From the NCBI GenBank assembly GCA_002070215.1, contig MWCV01000017.1:1-51382 (forward strand): DNA of 51,382 bases, read 5' to 3'. The position numbers and the translations under genes were made by a program. Source of the DNA: Chloroflexi bacterium ADurb.Bin180. GTDB lineage: Bacteria; Chloroflexota; Anaerolineae; UBA2200. The notes below the pieces were generated by a model, which worked only from the letters and a program-made list of their open reading frames with translations, did no database searches and was not told the origin of the DNA. Within the stretch, counting starts at the first letter, position 1; each line of letters starts with the position of its first letter. Positions 19,253 through 27,881 of this stretch are shown here, piece after piece.

Positions 19253-20179
19253 TCACTTGTTGGCCAGCAGTACTGCCAGGACGGCTTTTTGTGCGTGCAT
19301 CCGGTTCTCGGCCTGATCCCAGAGAACCGAGTGTGGTCCATCAGCCACCTCGTCGGTGATTTCCTCGCCGCGGTGAGCGGGAAGGCAGTGCATGACGATG
19401 ACATCCGGTTTGGCCTCGGCAAGGAGCGCTGCATTGACCTGGTAGGGAGGAAACACGCGCAGGCGCTGCTCTTTTTCTGCTTCCTGACCCATGCTCGTCC
19501 AGACATCGGTATAGATGACGTCAGCGCCGCGGACGGCGATCTTCGGGTTGTGACCGATTTCGATCTGCGAGTTGTGCTCCTGGGCAAAGCGGAAGGCAAT
19601 CTCCAGCACATCACTGGGCGGCTCATAACCGACAGGGGTGGCCACTGAGACATCGATGCCCAATCGTGACGCTCCGAAGAGCAGCGAGGTAAGTACATTG
19701 TTGCCATCACCGCACCAGGCCAGTTTCAGGCCACGCAGGTTGCCTTTGTGTTCGACAATGGTGAGCAGATCTCCCAGACCCTGGCAGGGGTGCGAGTAAT
19801 CCGACAATCCGTTGATCACGGGCACGCGCGAGAATGTCGCGAGGGTCTTGACGTCGTTGTGCGAGAACACACGGGCCATAATGCAGTCCACGAAGCGGCT
19901 CAGAACGCGGGCGACATCGGGAACGCTTTCGCGCTTGCCGAGCTGGATTTCCTCGGGGGAGAGGTACATTGCCTTTCCGCCCAGGTGGTGCATGGCCATC
20001 TCAAACGAGACCCTGGTCCGCAGAGACGGTTTCTGAAAGATCATGGCGAGGGTCTTGCCGGTGAGAATTGGCTGATTGCCCCCGCCTTTCCACTCATCCT
20101 TGAGCTCCTGGGCGACGTTCAGGAGGTGCCAGAGCTCGTCGGAGGTGAGATCAGCAAGGCTCAGCAGGTCCTTCTTCAT
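19253..20179 (-). CDS. argF: Ornithine carbamoyltransferase
   Basis: 308 residues, the usual length. It makes citrulline from ornithine and carbamoyl phosphate in arginine biosynthesis. The carbamoyl-phosphate site is [11 protein letters not shown] near residue 50, the ornithine-side motif is [12 protein letters not shown] near residue 272, and [16 protein letters not shown] lies near residue 127. The HCLPAHRG motif distinguishes OTC from aspartate carbamoyltransferase. GAGGAGGCTGCTCC precedes the ATG. No other arginine genes are adjacent, and cdaA-cdaR follow instead. Confidence 0.96.
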   Translation of the reverse strand: MKKDLLSLADLTSDELWHLLNVAQELKDEWKGGGNQPILTGKTLAMIFQKPSLRTRVSFEMAMHHLGGKAMYLSPEEIQLGKRESVPDVARVLSRFVDCIMARVFSHNDVKTLATFSRVPVINGLSDYSHPCQGLGDLLTIVEHKGNLRGLKLAWCGDGNNVLTSLLFGASRLGIDVSVATPVGYEPPSDVLEIAFRFAQEHNSQIEIGHNPKIAVRGADVIYTDVWTSMGQEAEKEQRLRVFPPYQVNAALLAEAKPDVIVMHCLPAHRGEEITDEVADGPHSVLWDQAENRMHAQKAVLAVLLANK

Positions 20180-20197
20180 GGAGCAGCCTCCTCATTG

Positions 20198-20237
20198 TGC
20201 TGAGCGCCATTATAGCTCAGCAGCACCTCATTGTCCA
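20198..20237 (-). promoter_or_regulatory. argF promoter with overlapping inverted repeat
   Basis: On the minus strand TGGACA (20237-20232), a 17-base spacer and a perfect TATAAT (20214-20209) lie about 30 bp before the argF start. The -10 box sits between the arms of an 8-bp perfect inverted repeat (TGCTGAGC, 20198-20205 and GCTCAGCA, 20215-20222), a plausible repressor site. It does not resemble the standard ArgR box. Confidence 0.7.
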
Positions 20238-20487
20238 AGAGTCAAACGCCCGTCTGCCGCATAGCGTGAGCACGACGCAGTCGGGAGTCGGTATCGAACA
20301 AATGCGGCGTGCTATCGAGTCCTGGCGTAGCCGGGTAGCTCGCCCTGGCAGCGACGCACGAACGCCAAGTGCCCACCGAACTGCTTGCTGGCGGGACGGC
20401 CGCAGGCGGACGACTCGCTGGTGAGAGCGAGCAGACGCTCACAGGGAACTGCGGCGGTTTCTGGTGTTGATGCCAGATTCGTTTCTC

Positions 20488-20528
20488 TTGACAGCTTTGG
20501 TATCGCTGTGCATAATGTTCGTACATTA
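20488..20528 (+). promoter_or_regulatory. Promoter and palindromic operator of the GntR-kinase operon
   Basis: TTGACA (20488-20493), a 17-base spacer and CATAAT (20511-20516) form a near-consensus sigma-70 promoter. Overlapping and directly behind the -10 box is a perfect inverted repeat, TAATGT-TCGT-ACATTA (20513-20528), whose core GT-n4-AC fits the GT..AC pattern of GntR-family operators. This suggests autoregulation by the gene that follows. The rest of the 400-bp interval between argF and this operon has no recognisable gene. Confidence 0.8.
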
Positions 20529-20579
20529 CGCGGGGGAGGCATACCCCCTGGCGCGGACAACGGATCAGGAGGCTCACAG

Positions 20580-21335
20580 TTGGAGCTTTCAGTTGACACC
20601 TCAAGCCATGTTCCGCTTTACATCCAGATCTATGAGGGGCTGCGCATTCTCATCGAGGGAGGCAGGCTCAAGGCAGGCGATCAGCTCCCCACAGAATCCG
20701 AACTGCGCGATCAACTGGGGGTGAGCCGCATGACTGTGCGGCAGGCGCTGTCCGAACTGGTCAAAGATGGCCTGATTGTACGCAAACGTGCAAAAGGCAG
20801 CTTTGTGGCCAGGTCACGGCGTGAGGTCACGCTGGTCAGGGATATCCTGAGGAGCTTTACTGAGGAGGCTGTCAGCTACGGCGCTCACCTGGAGACGCGC
20901 GTCCTGGCGCAAGAAGTCGTCCCCGCCGGGGGGAGAGTGGCCCAGGAGCTGCAAGTGGCGTCGGGCACAAAGGTGGTCATGCTGCGCCGCCTGCGGATCC
21001 TCGACGGCGAGCCAATTGCGCTTGAGACTTCACACCTCAGGTACGACCGCTTTCCACTTCTAGCAACGAAGGACCTCACTGACGCGTCGCTGTACCGAGT
21101 GCTGAAGGAGCAATACGGCGTGTCACCTTGCGAGTCGGTGGACTCTTACGCGGCGGGTCCTCCAACCGCTGGTGAGAGCCAGACTCTTGACCTCGAGCCC
21201 GGCGGCACAGTCTGGCACTGCCAGCGCACGAGCTTGGACGGGGACGGGGGTGTGATCGAATACACCGAATCGACCTTCCGCCTGGGCCGTTTCCGCTTCA
21301 CGGTCAGGAGGAGAGCTATTGCTGAGGGAGAATAG
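20580..21335 (+). CDS. GntR-family repressor, HutC/UTRA subfamily
   Basis: 251 residues from the TTG at 20580, chosen because CAGGAGG lies eight bases upstream; the frame is open earlier but those codons cross the promoter. An N-terminal winged helix (about residues 10-75, YIQIYEGLRILIEGGRLKAG, then LRDQLGVSRMTVRQALSELV) is followed by a UTRA effector domain (about 95-240) of the chorismate-lyase fold that usually binds a phosphorylated sugar or metabolite. It is the first gene of the catabolic operon and probably represses it from the palindrome at 20513-20528. Its effector is unknown, most likely a substrate or intermediate of the pathway. Confidence 0.88.
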   Translation: MELSVDTSSHVPLYIQIYEGLRILIEGGRLKAGDQLPTESELRDQLGVSRMTVRQALSELVKDGLIVRKRAKGSFVARSRREVTLVRDILRSFTEEAVSYGAHLETRVLAQEVVPAGGRVAQELQVASGTKVVMLRRLRILDGEPIALETSHLRYDRFPLLATKDLTDASLYRVLKEQYGVSPCESVDSYAAGPPTAGESQTLDLEPGGTVWHCQRTSLDGDGGVIEYTESTFRLGRFRFTVRRRAIAEGE

Positions 21336-21465
21336 CCGTCCGTAAGTGCAGGGCCGAGCGTAGCACATGAACGGGATGGGCGTCGCGTTTCGCCGGCTCA
21401 GCCTGGTGAGACAGAGCGGCCAAGCACTCGGCGCACCTTGTGGAGACAGGGAGGCTCGACTATCT

Positions 21466-23004
21466 ATGTCTGAACAGTACCTGATGGCTTTGGATGCTGG
21501 TACAGGCGCCGGCCGGTGCTTCCTGATTGACACAAACGGCCGCAAGGCTTTCTCCGCCTATCGCGAGTGGGGGCAAATCGAGGTCGAGGACCTGGCTCCG
21601 CTCGGTCGAGCCTTTGATGCCGCCTACTACTGGAAGTGCCTGGCCGAAGCTGCTCGTGAGGCGATGAGCAAAGGCAACGTCAAGCCCGAGCAAGTCATCG
21701 CCGTCAGCTCCACCAGTCAGCGCGAGGGTGCTGTCTTTCTCGACCAAGGGGGACAGGTCCTCTACGCTGGGCCGAACCAGGACGCACGGGCGCTGGTTGA
21801 AGGCATGGGGCTGGCGTCCGAGTTCGGCCAGCGTGCCTATGAGGTCTCCGGCCACTATCTGAACCTCATCTTTGTGCCGGCCCGACTGCTCTGGCACAAG
21901 AACAATGCCCCGGAGGTCTATGAACGCATCGCCCACGTTCTGATGATCAACGACTGGATGCTGTACCAGTTGTGCGGGGAGATAGCCTGCGAGCCAACTA
22001 ACGCCAGCGAGACGGCCGTCTACAATCTGCGCTCGGGCGACTGGGACAGGCAACTCATCGCCGACATCGGTCTGCCGCAAGAGATCTTTCCTCCGGTCAG
22101 ACCAGGCGGGTACCTGCTGGGCCAGGTCAGTGCGCGTGCTGCTGAGGAGACGGGACTCAAAGCAGGAACGCCGGTGATTGTCGGGGCTGCCGACACCCAG
22201 TGCGGCGTGATCGGCGCTGGCGCGATTCGCGACGGAGACATCGCGGCAGTGGCCGGGACCACCACGCCGGTGCAGATGGTCTTGAACGAGGTGATCATCG
22301 ATCCTCAGACCAGGCTGTGGACCGGGGCGTTCATCCCGCCCAGGAGCTGGGTCCTGGAGAGCAACGCCGGTGCCACCGGTATCATCTATCGCTGGATGAG
22401 AGACACCTTCTGTCACGCCGAGTGCGTTGAAGCACAGGAAAAGGACCAGGATCCGTTCGTGATCATGTCCGCCGAAGCGGCGCTGTCACCCATCGGGGCG
22501 AATGGCGTGCAGGCCTTTCTGGGTTCGAACATCATGGACGCCAAGAACCTCATGGGCGTTACCAGCGGTCTAATCATGAACGCCTACAGCATGCTCAGTG
22601 ACTCGCAGAGCCGCTACCATCTCCTGCGGGCTCAGCTCGAAGGTATGGCTTTTGCCATCAGGGCCAACGCGGAGCAGATCAGCGAAGTATCCGGGCGCAC
22701 GGTAACCAGGCTGTTCGCTTGCGGCGGCTCGACCCAAAGCGCGCTCTTTGTGAACATTCTGGCGAATGTGATGAACGTGCCGGTAGTGGTCCCCAGGTTC
22801 CGAGAGGGAACTGCACTGGGCGCTGCGATCTGCGCGGGAGTCGGCTCGGGTTCGTACGGTGACTTTGAACAGGGGATGCATGCTCTGGCTCAGCCGGAAC
22901 GGACAGTAGAGCCAGTGCGGGACGACGCGAGTCAGTATGAGGGGCATTATCGGCAATGGATGAGGACCCGCCAGGTACTGGCGCAAGTGCCAAGTTTGTT
23001 CTAG
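21466..23004 (+). CDS. FGGY-family carbohydrate kinase, LsrK-like
   Basis: 512 residues from the ATG at 21466. It begins YLMALDAGTGAGRCFLID, the FGGY phosphate-1 motif, and has VGAADTQCGVIGAG (phosphate-2 region) and LFACGGSTQSALFVNILANV (adenosine motif) later. The length, the opening and the AVSSTSQREGAVF segment resemble the autoinducer-2 kinase LsrK more than glycerol or xylulose kinases. There are no lsr transporter genes, so an AI-2 role is doubtful. With a dehydrogenase and a class II aldolase behind it, the likely job is to phosphorylate a short-chain sugar or sugar acid before cleavage. Substrate unknown. Confidence 0.85.
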   Translation: MSEQYLMALDAGTGAGRCFLIDTNGRKAFSAYREWGQIEVEDLAPLGRAFDAAYYWKCLAEAAREAMSKGNVKPEQVIAVSSTSQREGAVFLDQGGQVLYAGPNQDARALVEGMGLASEFGQRAYEVSGHYLNLIFVPARLLWHKNNAPEVYERIAHVLMINDWMLYQLCGEIACEPTNASETAVYNLRSGDWDRQLIADIGLPQEIFPPVRPGGYLLGQVSARAAEETGLKAGTPVIVGAADTQCGVIGAGAIRDGDIAAVAGTTTPVQMVLNEVIIDPQTRLWTGAFIPPRSWVLESNAGATGIIYRWMRDTFCHAECVEAQEKDQDPFVIMSAEAALSPIGANGVQAFLGSNIMDAKNLMGVTSGLIMNAYSMLSDSQSRYHLLRAQLEGMAFAIRANAEQISEVSGRTVTRLFACGGSTQSALFVNILANVMNVPVVVPRFREGTALGAAICAGVGSGSYGDFEQGMHALAQPERTVEPVRDDASQYEGHYRQWMRTRQVLAQVPSLF

Positions 23005-23023
23005 CCCGAGTCTGGAGACAGGT

Positions 23024-24082
23024 ATGAGGATACTCGCCACAGCCACGCTCGAAGAAGCCGGTCTGGAGAGACTGCGCCAGCATGCGGAGGTGCTCTACGA
23101 ACCGATGAGGGAGGGGCATGCCTTCCTCTCCGGCGAGGAGATGATCGAAAAGCTGCACGGTGTTGAGATACTGATCACCGAGGCGGACCTGGTGACGGCC
23201 GAGGTGTTCGAAAAGGCCCGGTCATTGAAAGTGGTCGTCTCCTGTCGTGGCTGGGCGGTCAATATCGATGTCCCAGCGGCGACGGCCAACGGGGTACTGG
23301 TGTTGAATACGCCGGGGCGAAACGCCGATGCGGTGGCTGATTTGACGGTGTGTATGATGATCATGCTGGCGCGCAAAGTACCGCAGATCATGAAGCTGAT
23401 GGCTGACCCGGCGGTAGCGGAGAATCCCCTGCTGCTATTGATGCAGGTGTACTTTGGTCTTCAAGGAAGCGAGTTGTGGGACAAGACGGTCGGATTGATC
23501 GGCTTTGGTGCTGTGGGTCAGAAGGTGGCGGCAAGACTGGCTGGCTTCGAAGCCAGGGTCATTGCCTTTGATCCGTACCAGCCTGACGAGGTCCTGGCAC
23601 ACCACAACGTACGCCAAGTCGATCTCCATACCCTGCTCCGCGAGTCTGACTATGTCTCGCTTCATGCCAGGGTGACCCCGGAAACGACCGGCCTGCTGGG
23701 CGAGGCCGAGTTCGCTCTTATGAAGCCCACTGCCTATTTCCTGAACCTGGCACGCGCGGCCCTGACGGACGAAGATGCACTGGTGCGGGTTCTGCAGCAG
23801 GGGAAGATCGCCGGTGCCGGCCTGGACGTGTTCACGCAGGAGCCGCCCCCGGCCGATCACCCACTGCTCAAACTGGACAACGTGCTGGCCTTGCCCCACA
23901 TTGGAGGGAACACCGCGGAGGTGGCGGTGCACCAGACCCGGGTGCTGGTGCCCGAGATCGAAAGGTTGCTGGCCCGACAGAAACCGCTGTATATGCTGAA
24001 TCCCGAGGTCTGGCCGGGTTTTGATCTGCGCGAACCCAGGCAGGCTGCAGCGCAGGACGTGACTCTACAGGAGAGACCATGA
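23024..24082 (+). CDS. D-isomer-specific 2-hydroxyacid dehydrogenase (SerA-like)
   Basis: 352 residues. NAD-binding fold with VGLIGFGAVGQKVAARL (G160, G162, G165) and the catalytic triad at R244 (NLARAALTDE), E273 (QEPPPADHP) and H292 (LPHIGG). These enzymes interconvert 2-hydroxy and 2-keto acids with NAD(P)H. It lacks the C-terminal ACT domain of biosynthetic phosphoglycerate dehydrogenase, and the context is catabolic, so it probably oxidises a phosphorylated or free hydroxyacid in this pathway. It starts 19 bases behind the kinase and its stop overlaps the aldolase start (ATGA). Confidence 0.88.
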   Translation: MRILATATLEEAGLERLRQHAEVLYEPMREGHAFLSGEEMIEKLHGVEILITEADLVTAEVFEKARSLKVVVSCRGWAVNIDVPAATANGVLVLNTPGRNADAVADLTVCMMIMLARKVPQIMKLMADPAVAENPLLLLMQVYFGLQGSELWDKTVGLIGFGAVGQKVAARLAGFEARVIAFDPYQPDEVLAHHNVRQVDLHTLLRESDYVSLHARVTPETTGLLGEAEFALMKPTAYFLNLARAALTDEDALVRVLQQGKIAGAGLDVFTQEPPPADHPLLKLDNVLALPHIGGNTAEVAVHQTRVLVPEIERLLARQKPLYMLNPEVWPGFDLREPRQAAAQDVTLQERP

Positions 24083-24747
24083 GCAAAGAGACCGCTTACC
24101 AGGAAGCTGCACTCAAACAGCAGATCGTCGACATCACCAATGAGCTGTTCCAGGCAGACATTGTGACGCCCTCGGGCGGTAATGTGAGCGGGCGAATCGA
24201 AGGCGCAGACACCGTCTGGATCACCCCGACGCGCATGTTCAAGGGCAGCCTCACTGTCGACGACCTGATCCGGGTCGACCTGGAAGGCAACATGCTGGAG
24301 GGCAGAACCCAGCCATCCATTGAAACTCCGATGCATACTGGCATCATGCGCGCGCGGCCTGGGGTGTTAGCGGTAGTGCACAGCCACGCCCCCCACGCAA
24401 CGGCGATGGCTGTGTGCGGAGTATGCGTTCCGCCGATTAGCTTTGATGCCTTCTTGGTATCCAAACTGCCGGTCGTGCCGTTCGCCATGAGCGGCGCAGA
24501 GCTGGCCGAGGCGGTGCTGGAGCGCATTGGCGACTGGCCGGGCGCCTTTCTGCAAAACCATGGCCTGCTGGCCGTTGGCAAAAGCCTGCGTTCCGCTGCC
24601 AATCTGACACTGACAGTAGAGCATATCGGCAAGATTCTGTGCATTGCCAGAACTCTGGGCGGCAGCAACGAGCTGCAAACCCTGCCGGCGGACCTGATCG
24701 TTGGACTCGAGGGCCTGGGAGCACAGTTCGCGCAGATGATCGTCTAG
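24079..24747 (+). CDS. Class II aldolase / fuculose-phosphate aldolase family
   Basis: 222 residues, normal for the zinc-dependent AraD/FucA family. Zinc ligands are H101 and H103 (VHSHAPHAT) and H161 (QNHGLLAVG); the catalytic acid is likely E82 (IETPMH). PSGGNVSGRI near residue 31 is the phosphate-binding loop. Members cleave sugar 1-phosphates to dihydroxyacetone phosphate and an aldehyde, or decarboxylate sugar-acid phosphates. It overlaps the dehydrogenase by four bases and is the last gene of the operon. Whether it acts as an aldolase, epimerase or decarboxylase cannot be told from sequence. Confidence 0.88.
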   Translation: MSKETAYQEAALKQQIVDITNELFQADIVTPSGGNVSGRIEGADTVWITPTRMFKGSLTVDDLIRVDLEGNMLEGRTQPSIETPMHTGIMRARPGVLAVVHSHAPHATAMAVCGVCVPPISFDAFLVSKLPVVPFAMSGAELAEAVLERIGDWPGAFLQNHGLLAVGKSLRSAANLTLTVEHIGKILCIARTLGGSNELQTLPADLIVGLEGLGAQFAQMIV

Positions 24748-24767
24748 CTCGCACCTGGCTGGCACAT

Positions 24768-24808
24768 GCCCCTGCGGAGTTGATCATGCCGCAGGGGCTT
24801 GTTTGTTG
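24768..24808 (+). terminator. Terminator after the aldolase operon
   Basis: A perfect 10-bp stem (GCCCCTGCGG, 24768-24777, with 24789-24798) and an eleven-base loop are followed by TTGTTTGTTG. Confidence 0.88.
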
Positions 24809-24831
24809 CTGGGCGTCCGCGATGGTACAAT
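24803..24831 (+). promoter_or_regulatory. Candidate promoter of the papain-like protease gene
   Basis: TTGTTG (24803-24808), 17 bases and TACAAT (24826-24831) are spaced correctly and lie about 105 bp before the protease start. The -35 box overlaps the T-rich tail of the preceding terminator. Confidence 0.45.
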
Positions 24832-24935
24832 CGTTAGGTCCGCGGGAGTCAGAACCCACGTGTGCGCGGAGCAGATCCTCCGGTTGGTTGTAGGTTCCCT
24901 TCGGGGGCAGCCTGGATTGAAAGGAGACCGTGCCG

Positions 24936-27569
24936 ATGTTCCGCCGGTGCGTCGTTGTGCCTGTCCTCTGTCTGATGCTCATCGTAGCGTCGCTCAGCCC
25001 ACTGTCGACTCGAACGTGCCTGGCTCAAGGCGGAGCTGCCCTGGCCCCCATTGAGCATCGGGGGCCCATCGTGTCTGTCCCGATGGCCGACAGACCCCCT
25101 CGTGCTGGCTACGTGCCCATGCAGGTAGACCTGTCTCACCTCAAGGCAGAACTCCCGGCTGGCGTTGACCTGTCCGCTTTGCCTTCGCGTTGGGACTGGC
25201 GTGAGACGGGCAAGGTCAGCCCGGTAAAGGATCAGGGTGCTTGCGGGGCATGCTACGCGTTTGCTCTCAACGCGGCCTTTGAGTCGCGGTTGCTTATCGA
25301 CGGGGCCGGGCTTTTCGACTGGTCTGAGAACAATGCGAAAGAATGCTTCTGGGAGGAGTTGAACGACTCCCGCCCTTGGGGCTGGCCCGTGGGTAGCTGC
25401 GATGGCGCCAATTGCTCTGTGGTAGCCAATCAATATGCGCGTTTTGGCACCGTGAATGAGGCCTGCGACCCATACATACCCAGTGATGTCAACTGCAAGA
25501 CCGACTGCCCCTATCAGAAAACTCTGCTCGGGTGGAGCCTGATCAATGGCAGCACTATCCCTGATCCCAGCATCATCAAGGCGTACATCCAGGCCGTGGG
25601 GCCGGTTCACACCTCGCTCTACGCCGGCAATGGCGACGCGTGGGATACCGAGTTCAACAACTATGACGGGTCCTACACGCTGTACTACCCGGGCACGCGG
25701 GCAACCAACCACGCCGTGCTCATTGTTGGATGGGACGACAATCTGACTCACGCCGGCGGCAAGGGGGCCTGGATCGTCAAGAATAGCTGGGGCGCGGGCT
25801 GGGGCAGCGGTGGGTTTTTCACCATTGCCTATGGCTCGGCGAGGATCGGCACGGATACTGGCTTTGTCTCGGCGTGGATGAATTATGACTCGTCCGGCGG
25901 TCTGCTTCACTACGATGAGGCAGGCATGAATGACACCGTCGGCTGGGCCGGCAGCAAGACAGACTGGGGGTTGGCCGCCTTCACGCCGCCCCGAAACACC
26001 AGGGCAACCCGGTTCGAGTTTTGGACTACCGATGCCACGACCGATGTCGACCTCTACGTGTACGATACCTTTGACGGCAACAGCCCCAGCGGGTTGCTGT
26101 GGAGCCAGTTGAACCTATCCTACAACGAAGCTGGCTATCATTCGGTGCCGATCAATCCTAGCCTTGCGCTCTATGCCGGCAAGGATGTGTTCCTGGTGGT
26201 GCAGTTCACCAATGCGGCCACGAACTATCCTCTGCCGGTCGATAGATTCAGTCCGTATCAGTGGAATCGTACCTTTCACAGCTATGATGGTAGCCCTGGA
26301 TCGTGGAACGATGTCGGGGCGCGGTTTCACGCCGACGTGGCCATTCGGCTGCGAACCGGCGATCCGGTTGTCGTGCCGACGGCCACACCGACCATTACCA
26401 GGACGCCCACTCGTACGCTGACTCTCACGCGCACCCTGACTCCGTCGCCTACGTGGAAGCCGTTCACCCCGGCGGCATGGGTGCGCATTCCGGTGCTGCT
26501 AAAGAGGGTTGACGTTAGAGCGCTGCCAACGATGCAGGCTACCGCCACGCGCACGCCAACGGGAGGAGCGCCGAGTGCGATGCCCACTGGCACCAGGACG
26601 GCGACTCCTACGGCAACTGGATCGGCCGTGCCGCCGACTGCTACGCCTACGCCAACAGCGACGGGCCAGGCTCCCGCGGTGGTCAAGGTGGGCCTGCCAG
26701 GAGGTCCGGCAAGCCTGGCGGTGAACGCAGCCAATGGGCGGCTCTATGTTGCCAGAGAGAGCGCATCGGATGTGGCGGTGTTGACCCTCAGCAATCTGCA
26801 GTGGGTGACCAACCGACCGCTCGACGTAGCGCCAATCGCAGTGCGAGTCGATGGCGGTCTCGGTCGGGCCTATACTGGCTGGGGAGAGCCGCTCTATGTG
26901 TTCTCGTGCAGTGACAACTCGTTCCAGGGCGAGCTGCCGGTGGGGCCCTATGAGATCAGCGAGCTCGCGGTGAACGCGGCGAATCACAGGGTGTACGTGG
27001 GCGAAACGGCGGTGCTCGTTGATCAGCAGGACAAGGTCTATGTCTTTGACGGCACGAACCAGACGCTGATTGGTTCCGTTGACCTTGGCGTAAGCCCGCA
27101 CTATGAGAGCCTGGGATTGGCGGTGAATCCTGCCAGCGGTCTGGGCTATGCCGCCTACTCGGGAGATCACAAGGTGGCGATCATCGACGCTAGCGGCAAC
27201 CTGCTCGGCCGGATAACCTCCAGCCAGATGGCACGGTGGCCAGACGATCCCTGGCTGGCCTTGAATCCGGCGACCGGCCGTCTGTACCTGCGGGGCGAGA
27301 CGGCAACGGTGGTCATTGGCCTTGCCGCCAACGTTGAGCTCGGTACCCTGAATCGAACAGGCCTGATCGCCATCGACGAGGGCCGCAACAGGATCTATGT
27401 TCACGACGGGGACAGGGTCTATGTGTTCGACGGCGTGACCAGTACCAGAGTGCGTGAAACCGACCTCGGCGCCTGGTACGCCGTCACCGACATTGCCTTC
27501 GACCCGGTCAATCGACGGGTGCTCCTGGCGGCGCCGGATGACGACCTGATTCTCGTTGTGCCCGACTAG
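24936..27569 (+). CDS. Exported papain-like (C1) cysteine protease with beta-propeller tail
   Basis: 877 residues from the ATG at 24936, nine bases behind AAGGAG; a GTG two codons earlier is possible. A signal peptide covers about residues 1-30. The C1 peptidase domain (about 80-300) has the oxyanion Gln and catalytic Cys in KDQGACGACYAF (C106), the His in ATNHAVLIVGW (H259) and the Asn in VKNSWGAGWG (N283). A beta-sandwich resembling the lectin-like domain that often follows such proteases comes next (about 320-475), then a Pro-Thr-rich linker (about 480-580), and a seven-blade type propeller with YVTN-like repeats (about 585-877). No propeptide of papain type is evident. It is probably surface-bound or secreted and degrades proteins. 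Confidence 0.88.
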   Translation: MFRRCVVVPVLCLMLIVASLSPLSTRTCLAQGGAALAPIEHRGPIVSVPMADRPPRAGYVPMQVDLSHLKAELPAGVDLSALPSRWDWRETGKVSPVKDQGACGACYAFALNAAFESRLLIDGAGLFDWSENNAKECFWEELNDSRPWGWPVGSCDGANCSVVANQYARFGTVNEACDPYIPSDVNCKTDCPYQKTLLGWSLINGSTIPDPSIIKAYIQAVGPVHTSLYAGNGDAWDTEFNNYDGSYTLYYPGTRATNHAVLIVGWDDNLTHAGGKGAWIVKNSWGAGWGSGGFFTIAYGSARIGTDTGFVSAWMNYDSSGGLLHYDEAGMNDTVGWAGSKTDWGLAAFTPPRNTRATRFEFWTTDATTDVDLYVYDTFDGNSPSGLLWSQLNLSYNEAGYHSVPINPSLALYAGKDVFLVVQFTNAATNYPLPVDRFSPYQWNRTFHSYDGSPGSWNDVGARFHADVAIRLRTGDPVVVPTATPTITRTPTRTLTLTRTLTPSPTWKPFTPAAWVRIPVLLKRVDVRALPTMQATATRTPTGGAPSAMPTGTRTATPTATGSAVPPTATPTPTATGQAPAVVKVGLPGGPASLAVNAANGRLYVARESASDVAVLTLSNLQWVTNRPLDVAPIAVRVDGGLGRAYTGWGEPLYVFSCSDNSFQGELPVGPYEISELAVNAANHRVYVGETAVLVDQQDKVYVFDGTNQTLIGSVDLGVSPHYESLGLAVNPASGLGYAAYSGDHKVAIIDASGNLLGRITSSQMARWPDDPWLALNPATGRLYLRGETATVVIGLAANVELGTLNRTGLIAIDEGRNRIYVHDGDRVYVFDGVTSTRVRETDLGAWYAVTDIAFDPVNRRVLLAAPDDDLILVVPD

Positions 27570-27588
27570 GAAGCTGTCGGCGTTCTGT

Positions 27589-27618
27589 TTGACAAACGGA
27601 CCTGGTCTATGTTAGGAT
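27589..27618 (+). promoter_or_regulatory. serS promoter
   Basis: TTGACA (27589-27594), an 18-base spacer and TAGGAT (27613-27618) lie just before the T-box leader, placing the transcript start near 27625. Confidence 0.7.
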
Positions 27619-27624
27619 AGGCCT

Positions 27625-27864
27625 TGAGGCGTTGACGGAGACAAGTAGACGCTGCGGAGTTCAGCAGAGAGTCGCCGGGGGTGGGAGGCGACGAACCAGC
27701 GGCGTCGAAATCCACTCCAGAGCCGCAAGCGGGCGCACTCGCCCGGTTTGCCGGTTGGCCACCGATAACGGGCCGCGAGGCTCGGGAGATTCTTCCCGGG
27801 CAAAGAAAGGTGGCACCACGAACGCCCTCCTTCGTCCTTTCGAGGTAAGGGGGGCGTTTCTATT
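27625..27864 (+). ncRNA. T-box riboswitch leader (serine, UCC specifier)
   Basis: A leader that reads uncharged tRNA and controls serS. Stem I features are the AGTAGACG segment (27646 on) and the AGAGAGTCGCC ... GGCGAC distal part. The specifier loop reads GAAATCCACTCC, so the specifier codon is UCC at 27711-27713 (serine). The T-box itself is TGGCACCACG (27811-27820; consensus UGGNACCGCG); its variable base C pairs with discriminator G73, as required for tRNA-Ser. The alternative terminator is AACGCCCTCCTT pairing with AAGGGGGGCGTT (27821-27858), followed by TCTATT. Low charged tRNA-Ser should favour read-through into serS. Confidence 0.88.
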
Positions 27865-27881
27865 CCCTCAGGAGGTGCGAG

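Noticed and set aside
21466-23004. Naming the kinase lsrK
   Set aside because: The similarity in the opening and length is real, but no lsr transport or processing genes are present, so a symbol would overstate the evidence.
24849-25910. 353-codon minus-strand frame opposite the protease gene
   Set aside because: The plus strand encodes a complete signal peptide and C1 catalytic triad; the opposite frame has low-complexity, shadow-type composition.
26370-26690. A tandem-repeat or CRISPR-like array in the Pro-Thr-rich coding stretch
   Set aside because: The ACxCC-type repetition encodes the PTATPT linker in frame; there are no uniform repeats or spacers.
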